Shown here: piece after piece, positions 1-5,360 of the stretch
Layout of the letters: each line of letters starts with the position of its first letter
Numbering within the stretch: the first letter of the stretch is position 1
Assembly: GCA_900768245.1 (NCBI GenBank)
Contig: CAAGCE010000006.1
Span: 1 to 12,530 of the forward strand
DNA length: 12,530 bases
From: Oscillospiraceae bacterium
GTDB taxonomy: Bacteria > Bacillota > Clostridia > Oscillospirales > Ruminococcaceae
Direction: 5' to 3'
Position numbers and translations under genes: made by a program
Notes under the pieces: model-generated
Database searches by the model: none
Told to the model about the DNA's origin: nothing
The model's input: the letters and a program-made list of their open reading frames with translations, nothing else

Positions 1-117
1 CAGAGTTGCTACTCGTTATGATAAGCTTGCTTCATCGTTTCTTGCTTTCGTACACGTTGCTTCCATTTGGCTTTTGTCTAAATGACACAACTCTTTTGAG
101 TTTTCAGATACGCTCTA
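1..117 (+). mobile_element. Right-hand end of an IS5-family-like insertion sequence (partial)
   Basis: This stretch carries the last codons of a transposase, then about 30 bases ending in GAGTTTTCAGATACGCTC (98-115), where an insertion sequence's terminal inverted repeat would be expected. A small hairpin, AACTC-TTTT-GAGTT, lies at 89-102. The left end and the rest of the transposase are outside the window, so the repeat cannot be matched to its partner and the exact border (about 115-117) is inferred. The family call rests on the protein end only. Confidence 0.5.
2..85 (+). CDS. C-terminal fragment of an IS5-type DDE transposase
   Basis: Frame 2 is open from the window edge to a TGA at 83-85 and reads RVATRYDKLASSFLAF, followed by a hydrophobic tail ending WLLSK. 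The pattern R-(V/I)-A-T-R-Y-D-K-L-A-x-x-F-L-A is the characteristic C-terminus of IS5/IS427-group DDE transposases, which mobilise the element by cut-and-paste. Only 27 codons are visible. The catalytic residues, the start and whether the gene is intact lie upstream. The match is from memory of the family, without a search. Confidence 0.6.
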   Translation, partial: RVATRYDKLASSFLAFVHVASIWLLSK

Positions 118-153
118 ATAACCATTTAACCTATGGATATTAGTATAATGCAT

Positions 154-185
154 TTCGGGGCGTGATAAAACTATTGCGTCCCGAA
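154..185 (+). terminator. Stem-loop, possible weak terminator
   Basis: TTCGGGGCG (154-162) pairs with CGTCCCGAA (177-185), nine pairs including one G-U, around a 14-base loop. Only four T residues follow, so termination would be weak. It lies between the insertion-sequence end and pyrK and could insulate the pyr operon from read-through. It could instead be a transcribed structure of unknown role. Confidence 0.35.
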
Positions 186-365
186 TTTTGTAGATCGGCG
201 GTTTTTAGTCAGCTTTGGTTCGGACTTTTTTTATTTTTTTGGGGGGACTCAACTTTTGCCTGAACTTGCAGCTTATCATTCGCCGAACGTAAAATTGTAA
301 TGACCGTTCCTAAGGGCATTGTACCCCAACAAAAGCAAAACAACTTTTCAAAAGGAGGACTAATC
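186..365 (+). other. pyrK upstream region: T-rich stretch, possible decayed repeat, weak promoter
   Basis: The stretch holds a 4-bp stem AGTC/GACT (207-226) followed by T-runs at 226-240, then GGGGGG and TTTTGCCTGAACT. The last part resembles a decayed copy of the intergenic repeat at 10103-10328. A -10-like TAAAAT lies at 290-295, with only a poor -35 (TTGCAG at 266-271, 18 bases upstream). I see no PyrR-type binding loop or attenuator. How the pyr operon is transcribed or regulated is therefore not clear from the sequence. Confidence 0.3.
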
Positions 366-1142
366 TTGAAATATACACAGGGCAAATATGCTGTTATCTC
401 AAAAACAGCATTGGCTAAGGAAATTTACGATATGACTATTCTGTGTCCCGACGTTGCAGCCGTGGCACAGGCAGGTCAGTTCATCAATATCAAGGCTGAG
501 GGCTTTATGCTCCGCAGACCTATCTCAATTGCAGGCATCGACAAAAATAAAGGTACTCTCAGGATCATTTTTGAAGTAAGAGGAAAGGGCACAAAGGAGC
601 TTTCACAGATCCCCGAGGGCAGTATGATAGATATTGTTGCACCTCTCGGCGGACGTGGATTTGACCTTGAACTCGGTAAAAAAGCTGTTATTATCGGCGG
701 CGGTATAGGCAACCCTCCGATGCTCCCGATAGCTGAACATTACGGCAAAAACGCTGTTGTAATAAGCGGTTTCAGAAATGCTTCGGCAGTTATTTTACAG
801 AAGGATTTCGCTGATACAGGTGCGGAAACCATTCTCTGCACAGACGATGGCAGCGCAGGAAGAAAGGGCTTTGTCACAGACGCTCTCAAAGAAGCTGTTG
901 CAAAGGAAAAGCCTGACGTTATCTATGCCTGCGGTCCAAGCGTAATGCTCAAAAAGATAGTTGAGATTGCAAAGGAAAACGGGATCAAATGTCAGGTTTC
1001 CCTTGAAGAAAGAATGGGCTGCGGAATTGGTGCGTGTCTTGTGTGCGCCTGCAGAACTATCCGTGACGGTGAGGAATTTTATTCACACGTCTGCAAGGAC
1101 GGTCCCGTATTTAATGCAGAGGAGGTAATTTTCGATGAATAA
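366..1142 (+). CDS. pyrK: Dihydroorotate dehydrogenase B, electron-transfer subunit PyrK
   Basis: PyrK carries electrons from the dihydroorotate dehydrogenase subunit PyrD to NAD+ through FAD and a [2Fe-2S] cluster, in the fourth step of UMP synthesis in the cytoplasm. The flavin-binding motif RPIS is at residues 51-54 and the nucleotide-binding loop GGGIGNPPM at 111-119. The cluster ligands C-x4-C-x2-C-x15-C are at 219, 224, 227 and 243, followed by the DGPVF signature. I chose the TTG at 366 because AAAGGAGG (351-358) lies 7 bases upstream, giving 258 residues, close to known PyrK proteins. An ATG at 300 is in frame but has no ribosome site and would add 22 unrelated residues. The gene overlaps pyrD by 8 bases. 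Confidence 0.95.
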   Translation: MKYTQGKYAVISKTALAKEIYDMTILCPDVAAVAQAGQFINIKAEGFMLRRPISIAGIDKNKGTLRIIFEVRGKGTKELSQIPEGSMIDIVAPLGGRGFDLELGKKAVIIGGGIGNPPMLPIAEHYGKNAVVISGFRNASAVILQKDFADTGAETILCTDDGSAGRKGFVTDALKEAVAKEKPDVIYACGPSVMLKKIVEIAKENGIKCQVSLEERMGCGIGACLVCACRTIRDGEEFYSHVCKDGPVFNAEEVIFDE

Positions 1143-2046
1143 ACTGGCTGTGAATTTTGCAGGTGTGGATTTCAAAAACCCGCTTATCCCTGCATCGGGT
1201 ACATTCGGCTACGGCAAGGAATATGAAGAATTTTACCCTCTTTCCATACTCGGCGGCATATCCGTAAAGGGTACGACGGAAAAGCTCCGCACGGGAAATC
1301 TCCCTCCGAGAATTGCTGAAACACCTTCGGGAATGCTCAACAGCGTCGGCTTGCAGAATCCCGGTATCGACCATTTTATTGCTCACGAGCTGCCTTACCT
1401 TAAAACCAAGGATACTGTCATAATCGCAAATATGGCAGGCTCAACAGCCGACGGCTACCGTGAAGTTGCCGAAAAGCTTGACGGCACAGATGTCGATATG
1501 ATAGAAGTGAACATTTCCTGCCCTAACGTTAAAGCAGGCGGTGCTGCATTCGGAGTAAGCTGCGAGGGTGCAGCAAGCATAACAAAAATAGTCCGTGCAG
1601 CAACAAAGAAGCCTATTATGGTGAAGCTTTCACCAAACGTAACAAATATTGCAGAGATAGCAAAGGCTGTTGAAGCTGAGGGTGCAGACGCAGTTTCACT
1701 TATCAATACACTTCTCGGTATGAGAATAGATATTAAATCACGCCGTCCCGTGCTCCGTAATAATGTGGGCGGACTTTCAGGTCCTGCCGTTTTCCCTGTG
1801 GCTGTAAGAATGGTTTGGCAGGTCGCAAATGCAGTAAAGATACCTGTATGCGGTATGGGCGGTATCTCGACATGGGAGGACGTTGTTGAAATGATGATGG
1901 CAGGTGCACAGACTGTACAGATAGGTGCGGCATTGTTCTCAAACCCAATGGCTCCTGTTGAAATAATCGACGGTCTTAATAAGTATGTTGAGGATAACAA
2001 GCTCAACAGCCTTCAGGATATTGTAGGTGCGGTAAAGCCATGGTAA
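1135..2046 (+). CDS. pyrD: Dihydroorotate dehydrogenase B, catalytic subunit PyrD (class 1B)
   Basis: This 303-residue FMN enzyme oxidises dihydroorotate to orotate in de novo pyrimidine synthesis and works as a heterotetramer with PyrK. Visible motifs are ASGTFGYG (20-27), the FMN-contacting lysine in SVKGTT (Lys46), LNSVGLQNPG (69-78) and the catalytic cysteine of class 1 enzymes in NISCPN (Cys129). Others are VKLSPN (163-168) and the phosphate-binding end GMGGIS...IGAALF (240-268). Cys rather than Ser as the base, together with the adjacent pyrK, makes this the 1B, NAD-linked type. The ATG at 1135 lies 9 bases after GGAGG (1121-1125), inside the end of pyrK. Its stop overlaps the next gene by 7 bases, so all three are probably translationally coupled. 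Confidence 0.96.
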   Translation: MNKLAVNFAGVDFKNPLIPASGTFGYGKEYEEFYPLSILGGISVKGTTEKLRTGNLPPRIAETPSGMLNSVGLQNPGIDHFIAHELPYLKTKDTVIIANMAGSTADGYREVAEKLDGTDVDMIEVNISCPNVKAGGAAFGVSCEGAASITKIVRAATKKPIMVKLSPNVTNIAEIAKAVEAEGADAVSLINTLLGMRIDIKSRRPVLRNNVGGLSGPAVFPVAVRMVWQVANAVKIPVCGMGGISTWEDVVEMMMAGAQTVQIGAALFSNPMAPVEIIDGLNKYVEDNKLNSLQDIVGAVKPW

Positions 2047-2693
2047 CAGCATATCTGGTGCGTCATGCCGAAGCACAGGGAAATATAGAGGAGTTTTTTC
2101 AGGGACATATAAACACAGACGTTTCCGAAAAGGGGGCAAAACAGCTTGAAATGCTTGCCGAGCGTTTCAGGGATATAAGCTTTGACGCAATATATTCAAG
2201 TCCTCTTTTAAGAGCGAAAAAAACCGCCGAAGCGGTAAATAAATATCACGGTCTGCCCATAACCGAGGACGAACGCCTTATTGAAATAAACGGCGGAGTC
2301 TGGGAGGGTGTGAAGTGGACGGAAATAGGCGAGCGTTTCCCCGTATCATATGATAAATGGCGCAATAAAATGTGGGAGTTCCAAGCCGAAAACGGTGAAA
2401 GTATGGCAGAGGTCTATGAGCGAATGAAAAATGCCGTCACCGATATAGCATCAAAAAATGAGGGAAAAACCATCGTTATTGTTTCTCACGGCTGTGCGCT
2501 GAGAAATTTTCTCAGCTATGCGGAATTTGACGATATAACAAGGCTTGCGGACGTTGGCTGGTCGGATAATACGGCTGTGTCGGAGATAAAATTTGACAGC
2601 AATCTAAAGCCGACCATAGTATATAAAAACGACAGCGGGCATCTTCCGCCCGAGCTTTCCACCCTTGCATTTTCAAGATGGTGCAAAAAGTAA
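2040..2693 (+). CDS. Histidine phosphatase family protein (phosphoglycerate-mutase-like)
   Basis: This 217-residue protein has the complete catalytic core of the branch-1 histidine phosphatases. The RHAEAQGN box is at 8-15, with His9 as the phospho-accepting residue. Arg58 is in SSPLLRAKKTAEA, an acidic Glu82 precedes GGVWEG, and the second histidine is His150 in VSHG. Members include cofactor-dependent phosphoglycerate mutases, alpha-ribazole phosphatase and broad phosphatases. The sequence does not choose among these, though the length and the single-domain form favour a phosphatase over a true mutase. Its start codon lies inside the last codons of pyrD, which suggests co-expression with pyrimidine synthesis, although the substrate is unknown. 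Only a weak ribosome site (AGGTG near 2026) is visible, consistent with coupling. Confidence 0.88.
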   Translation: MVTAYLVRHAEAQGNIEEFFQGHINTDVSEKGAKQLEMLAERFRDISFDAIYSSPLLRAKKTAEAVNKYHGLPITEDERLIEINGGVWEGVKWTEIGERFPVSYDKWRNKMWEFQAENGESMAEVYERMKNAVTDIASKNEGKTIVIVSHGCALRNFLSYAEFDDITRLADVGWSDNTAVSEIKFDSNLKPTIVYKNDSGHLPPELSTLAFSRWCKK

Positions 2694-2698
2694 TGCTA

Positions 2699-2893
2699 AT
2701 ACTAATCTTTAATCAACCTACAGACAAATCCTTGGCTGAAATAATTCCACTCTGCGTCAAGCTCCTTTGCCGGGCAGCAAGCCCGCCTGCAGTCGCTTTC
2801 CAAAGTCCACGCAGTGACTAAAGTCCACACAGTGACTTAATTGGAATTATTTCATCTGTCGGCTTTGTCTATAGAACGATTAAAGATTAGTAT
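2699..2893. mobile_element. MITE-like inverted-repeat element, non-coding
   Basis: The ends form a perfect 16-bp inverted repeat, ATACTAATCTTTAATC (2699-2714) against 2878-2893. A second perfect 13-bp pair, TGAAATAATTCCA (2737-2749) against 2842-2854, lies inside in the same register, so the whole 195 bp can fold back. The middle holds a CGGGC-AGCAA-GCCCG hairpin (2771-2785) and two tandem 18-bp repeats, AAAGTCCACGCAGTGACT (2802-2819) and a one-mismatch copy (2820-2837). No reading frame of note is present. TA dinucleotides sit within the ends, which would suit an IS630/Tc1-type TA target, but this is inference. It sits 5 bases after the phosphatase stop and ends where the ruvX ribosome site begins. 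Confidence 0.65.
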
Positions 2894-2908
2894 AAGGAGT
2901 ATGGATAA

Positions 2909-3334
2909 ATGAAGATAATGGCAGTAGATTTCGGCGACAGCAGAACCGGACTTGCAATGTGCGATAAAAGCGAGTTTCTTGCGTCACCTCTTACCGTTGT
3001 TCACGAGTATAACTTTGAAAAGTGTGCGGAAAAGGTTGCCGAGTATGCAAAAAATGAAAAAGCGGAGCTTATTGTTGTAGGCTATCCGAAAAATATGAAC
3101 GGCACGGTAGGCGAACGTGCGGAAAAGTGCGAGAAGTTTGCAGAGCTTGTAACGGAGCTTTGCGGACTGCCCCATGTAATGTGGGACGAACGCTGCACCA
3201 CGGTTTCTGCACATAACTATCTGAACGAAACCAATGTCAGAGGTAAAAAGCGCAAAAACGTTGTAGATGCAGTAGCGGCGGTAATAATACTTGAAAGCTA
3301 TCTTGGCTACCGAAAAAATCACCCTGATGAATAA
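2909..3334 (+). CDS. ruvX: RuvX/YqgF family RNase H-fold nuclease (putative Holliday junction resolvase / pre-16S rRNA nuclease)
   Basis: At 141 residues this is the usual size for YqgF/RuvX. The RNase H-like fold is marked by the first acidic strand AVDFGDSRTGLA (5-16, Asp7), VGYPKNMNGT (57-66), WDERCTT (92-98) and the last catalytic aspartate in VVDAVAA (Asp120). The family is essential in several bacteria. It has been linked both to Holliday-junction resolution and to maturation of the 5' end of 16S rRNA. The usual VGLP motif here reads VGYP, a mild variation. The start at 2909 has AGGAG (2895-2899) 9 bases upstream. An earlier ATG at 2901 closes after three codons. The gene is cut off from the pyr operon by the MITE-like element. 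Confidence 0.93.
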   Translation: MKIMAVDFGDSRTGLAMCDKSEFLASPLTVVHEYNFEKCAEKVAEYAKNEKAELIVVGYPKNMNGTVGERAEKCEKFAELVTELCGLPHVMWDERCTTVSAHNYLNETNVRGKKRKNVVDAVAAVIILESYLGYRKNHPDE

Positions 3335-3339
3335 AAAAC

Positions 3340-3371
3340 AAGGCTGCTGCAGTGAAAACTGCAACAGCCTT
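3340..3371. terminator. Bidirectional terminator between ruvX and the RHH gene
   Basis: A 14-bp stem with one mismatch (3340-3353 with 3358-3371) closes a GAAA tetraloop. On the - strand it is followed by TTGTTTTTTA, a good intrinsic terminator for the convergent small gene. On the + strand the T-tract (TTTAGCTTTTA) is weaker but usable for ruvX. The right arm touches the stop codon of the - strand gene. Confidence 0.8.
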
Positions 3372-3562
3372 TAGCTTTTATCGGGTTTGTCCGAACTGCC
3401 GCCAAGCGTAATTTTCCCGTGCTTTTCTTCAAACTGTTCTATGCACTCACGGATAAGTACAAGTATCTGACCATTTGCCGAACGTGCTTCATAATCGGCA
3501 ACATAATGCAGTTTATCCAGCATTTCGCTGTCGATTCGTATAGACAAGCTTTTCATAGCCAT
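3371..3562 (-). CDS. Small ribbon-helix-helix (Arc/MetJ-type) DNA-binding protein
   Basis: This 63-residue protein begins MAMKSLSIRIDSEMLDKLHY. It fits a ribbon-helix-helix fold: a basic/polar beta strand at about residues 4-10, helix A at about 12-25 and helix B at about 28-48, then a hydrophilic tail. Such proteins are dimeric repressors, often antitoxins or plasmid/phage regulators. No toxin-like gene is next to it on the same strand, so a lone regulator is as likely as an antitoxin. AGGAG, 9 bases ahead of the ATG on the - strand (about 3570-3574), supports the start at 3562; the second ATG (3556) is too far from it. It is transcribed alone and ends at a strong terminator. Confidence 0.75.
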   Translation of the reverse strand: MAMKSLSIRIDSEMLDKLHYVADYEARSANGQILVLIRECIEQFEEKHGKITLGGSSDKPDKS

Positions 3563-3710
3563 AAAACCACTCCTATATATGTCTATTATGGCTTTATTTT
3601 AGCACTTGTATATGTTTAAAATATAATTATAGTGCGACTAATATAATAATTTTTTTAGGAAAATCTCCTTTTGCTTAAAGCTGCGGCAGACGTGTCCCAT
3701 ACCATAAAAA

Positions 3711-4181
3711 TCACTTGATCTTGCAGACATCGATCCATTCACAGTAACCCGACAGCTTTTCAAGCTCGGCAATGGTCAGCTTTAAACAGCTGTTGGAGCT
3801 TCCGCAGGCAGGATAGACCGTTTCAAAGCGTTTCAGCGACTCGTCAAGGTAGACCTTTACGCCCTCATTGACGCCGAATGGACATACACCGCCTACCGAA
3901 TGACCGATAAGCTCGTCCACCTCTGCGGCTGTGAGCATTTTTGCTTTTGTACCGAAATATGCTTTGTATTTGGGGTTGTCGATCTTGGTGTCACCTGCCG
4001 CTAATATCATTACAGGCTCGCCGTTAACGCTGAAGGTAATGGATTTTGCGATATGCTCGGGGTCACAGCCAAGTGCTTCGGCGGCAAGCTCAACGGTTGC
4101 GGAGGAGGTGTCAAATTCAATTATGCGGGCAGGGTCAAAGCCTTTTTTGATAAGGTATTCTCTTGCTTTTTCAATAGACAT
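3711..4181 (-). CDS. YbaK/EbsC-family aminoacyl-tRNA deacylase
   Basis: This 156-residue protein belongs to the YbaK/ProX editing-domain family. These enzymes hydrolyse mischarged tRNAs in trans, such as Cys-tRNA(Pro) or Ala-tRNA(Pro), in the cytoplasm. Visible signatures are the catalytic-type lysine in AKSITF (Lys46), the GGVCPFG loop (97-103) and the conserved PACGSSNSCLKLT segment (124-136). The GxxPFG loop and the full length agree with the family. Which mischarged tRNA it clears cannot be read from sequence alone. The ATG at 4181 has AAGGAG 10 bases upstream on the - strand. It stands alone, with an AT-rich, repeat-bearing region upstream. Confidence 0.88.
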   Translation of the reverse strand: MSIEKAREYLIKKGFDPARIIEFDTSSATVELAAEALGCDPEHIAKSITFSVNGEPVMILAAGDTKIDNPKYKAYFGTKAKMLTAAEVDELIGHSVGGVCPFGVNEGVKVYLDESLKRFETVYPACGSSNSCLKLTIAELEKLSGYCEWIDVCKIK

Positions 4182-4215
4182 TTTGGGGTTGCTCCTTAAT
4201 TATCTTATAAAATTT

Positions 4216-4239
4216 AATCCTCCTTAAAAAAGGAGGATT
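4216..4239. other. Perfect 10-bp stem-loop in the ybaK leader region
   Basis: AATCCTCCTT (4216-4225) pairs perfectly with 4230-4239 around AAAA. The stem contains AAGGAGG, a ribosome-site core, together with its complement. On the - strand this lies 35 bases before the ybaK-like start, so it would be in the leader if transcription begins upstream. The T-tract is poor on both strands, so it is more likely a leader structure or a weak terminator than a strong one. Confidence 0.5.
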
Positions 4240-4321
4240 TTCAAGTCTGTTATTTATAATCGCATACAGATTAGCGAGATACTTTCAAGTCTGTTATTTA
4301 TAACCGCATACAGATTAGCGA
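4239..4321. repeat. Two tandem 39-bp direct repeats, 44-bp period
   Basis: Copies at 4239-4277 and 4283-4321 differ at one position (AATCGC versus AACCGC) and are separated by GATAC. Each copy starts TTTCAAGTCTGTTATTTATA and ends ACAGATTAGCGA. Each can form a short TCTGT/ACAGA stem. They lie upstream of the ybaK-like gene and downstream of the araC-like gene. With two copies and a 5-bp gap this is not a CRISPR array. It may be a duplicated regulator site, or a trimmed intergenic repeat. Confidence 0.8.
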
Positions 4322-4324
4322 TAA

Positions 4325-4339
4325 AAGGATAATATCCTT
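4325..4339. other. Perfect 15-bp palindrome
   Basis: AAGGATAATATCCTT has 7-bp arms around a single A. It follows the direct repeats directly and is embedded in very AT-rich DNA (4340-4410). It could be a protein-binding site or part of the end of the araC transcript. No T-rich tail after a stable hairpin is seen, so no terminator is assigned. Confidence 0.4.
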
Positions 4340-4417
4340 AAATATATTATATTAAATTTTTTATTTGTAATCAATGGTTAAACTAAATAAATAAAGCAAT
4401 AATAATATGTATGTTTT

Positions 4418-5233
4418 TTACTTTACCCCACGAAATTGCGATGGGGAAATTTTTTCGTATTTTTTAAACACATAGCCGAAATAGCTTTTGTCACGGTAGC
4501 CTACTGCCGCACCTATTTCGGCTATGGGCAGGGACGTAGTCTCAAGCAGCTGTTTAGCCTCCTGTATGCGCTTTCTTGCCACATATTCAAACGGACGCAT
4601 ATTGAGCCTGCGGCGGAAGATCTTGCAGAAATGCTCGGGAGTGACCTTAGAAAGCTGTGCAAGCTCTTCAAGGGATATGTCATTTTTGTAGTTTCGGTCT
4701 ATGTATTCAACTGCATCAAGCACGGTGTCCGTTTCGCTTTCGTCTGCGGTGCTGTCGGCTGTCGGTTCGTGGACGGAAAGCTCGGTCAGCAGGGAATAAA
4801 GCTGCGCCGAACATTGCTGCTGCCATGTATGGCTGCGTGACTTTAATATGCCCATCATTTTTCGGAAACGGTCGTTAATGGGTTCAAGACTGTCATAGTG
4901 GATCATTCTGCCGAAGTCAAGGTCAAGTGCGGAAATATCCTCCTTAATGTGTGTGCCGGTAAAGGTTATCCAGCAGGTGCTCCAGCCTTTTTGCAAGGGT
5001 TCGTATTCATATGGTTCATCGTTGCTTAATATTATTACATCACCTTTGCCCATTGTCATTTCATTGCCGCGGTACAATATCTTGCCGCTTCCGCTGACGG
5101 TATAGAATATCATATAAAGATTGAAGCCGTTTGGACGGGTTATTCTGCATTGATTTCCGCATTTTCCTATGCCCGCAAGCTGAAATGCAAGACTTGTTCC
5201 CGCAGGTATGATAGGGTATTCCGCAACGTACAT
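4418..5233 (-). CDS. AraC-family transcriptional regulator with N-terminal cupin sensor
   Basis: This 271-residue protein has a sugar/effector-binding cupin-like N-terminus. LYMIFYTVSGSGKILYRGNE (39-58) and the GKGDVIILSNDEPYEYEP stretch (63-80) are typical jelly-roll strands. The C-terminal AraC DNA-binding domain (about 172-271) has two helix-turn-helix motifs at about 186-207 and 236-258. It also carries the family signature IAEIGAAVGYRDKSYFGYVF and KISPSQFRG. It diverges from the aldo/keto reductase gene and is the obvious candidate to control it. The intergenic region contains repeated and palindromic elements near that promoter. The ligand is not predictable, though sugars or oligosaccharides are usual. 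The start at 5233 has a modest AAAAGG site very close upstream. Confidence 0.92.
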   Translation of the reverse strand: MYVAEYPIIPAGTSLAFQLAGIGKCGNQCRITRPNGFNLYMIFYTVSGSGKILYRGNEMTMGKGDVIILSNDEPYEYEPLQKGWSTCWITFTGTHIKEDISALDLDFGRMIHYDSLEPINDRFRKMMGILKSRSHTWQQQCSAQLYSLLTELSVHEPTADSTADESETDTVLDAVEYIDRNYKNDISLEELAQLSKVTPEHFCKIFRRRLNMRPFEYVARKRIQEAKQLLETTSLPIAEIGAAVGYRDKSYFGYVFKKYEKISPSQFRGVK

Positions 5234-5256
5234 TTTACCTTTTCACCGCCTTTTTG

Positions 5257-5274
5257 ATAGATTAAAATATCTAT
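5257..5274. promoter_or_regulatory. Inverted repeat in the araC leader
   Basis: ATAGAT (5257-5262) and ATCTAT (5269-5274) form perfect 6-bp arms around TAAAAT. The site lies about 24 bases ahead of the araC-like start and could be its own operator or overlap its promoter. I could not place a convincing -35/-10 pair for the - strand here. Confidence 0.35.
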
Positions 5275-5292
5275 ACTGATAATATCATAAGA

Positions 5293-5321
5293 TTGACAGT
5301 GCTGTCAAGTGCTGTTATAAT
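5293..5321 (+). promoter_or_regulatory. Consensus sigma-A promoter with embedded operator, gprA-galE
   Basis: TTGACA (5293-5298) and TATAAT (5316-5321) are both perfect consensus with an ideal 17-bp spacer. The -35 box is part of a palindrome, TTGACAG-TG-CTGTCAA (5293-5308). In addition, AGTGCTGT occurs at 5298-5305 and 5308-5315, a direct repeat with a 10-bp, one-turn period, as AraC-family proteins like. Such strong promoter boxes with sites inside the spacer suggest repression rather than activation. This is inference and no binding site is proven. Confidence 0.85.
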
Positions 5322-5360
5322 GATCTCAGAAGATAAATAAAAGATGAAAGGATGTACGCT

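Noticed and set aside
131..150. GGATATTAGTATAATG near the insertion-sequence end resembles the MITE end GATTAGTATAAGG
   Set aside because: Only about ten AT-rich bases agree and no partner end is present, so chance is the simplest reading.
1455..2006. Long - strand frame inside pyrD
   Set aside because: Antisense shadow of a strongly supported gene, rich in Ser/Ile/Thr with no domain.
366..2693. PyrR-type attenuation of the pyr operon
   Set aside because: No PyrR-binding loop or antiterminator/terminator pair could be found in the leader.
2878..2893. Promoter for ruvX in the right end of the MITE-like element: TTGTCT, 17 bases, TAGTAT
   Set aside because: Transcription would begin near 2900, after the ribosome site at 2894-2899, so it could not give a normally translated ruvX message.
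3371..4181. Toxin-antitoxin pair made of the RHH protein and its upstream neighbour
   Set aside because: The neighbour is a clear YbaK-family deacylase, separated by about 150 bases, not a toxin.
4239..4321. CRISPR-like direct repeats
   Set aside because: Only two copies with a 5-bp gap, no spacers of usable length and no cas genes.
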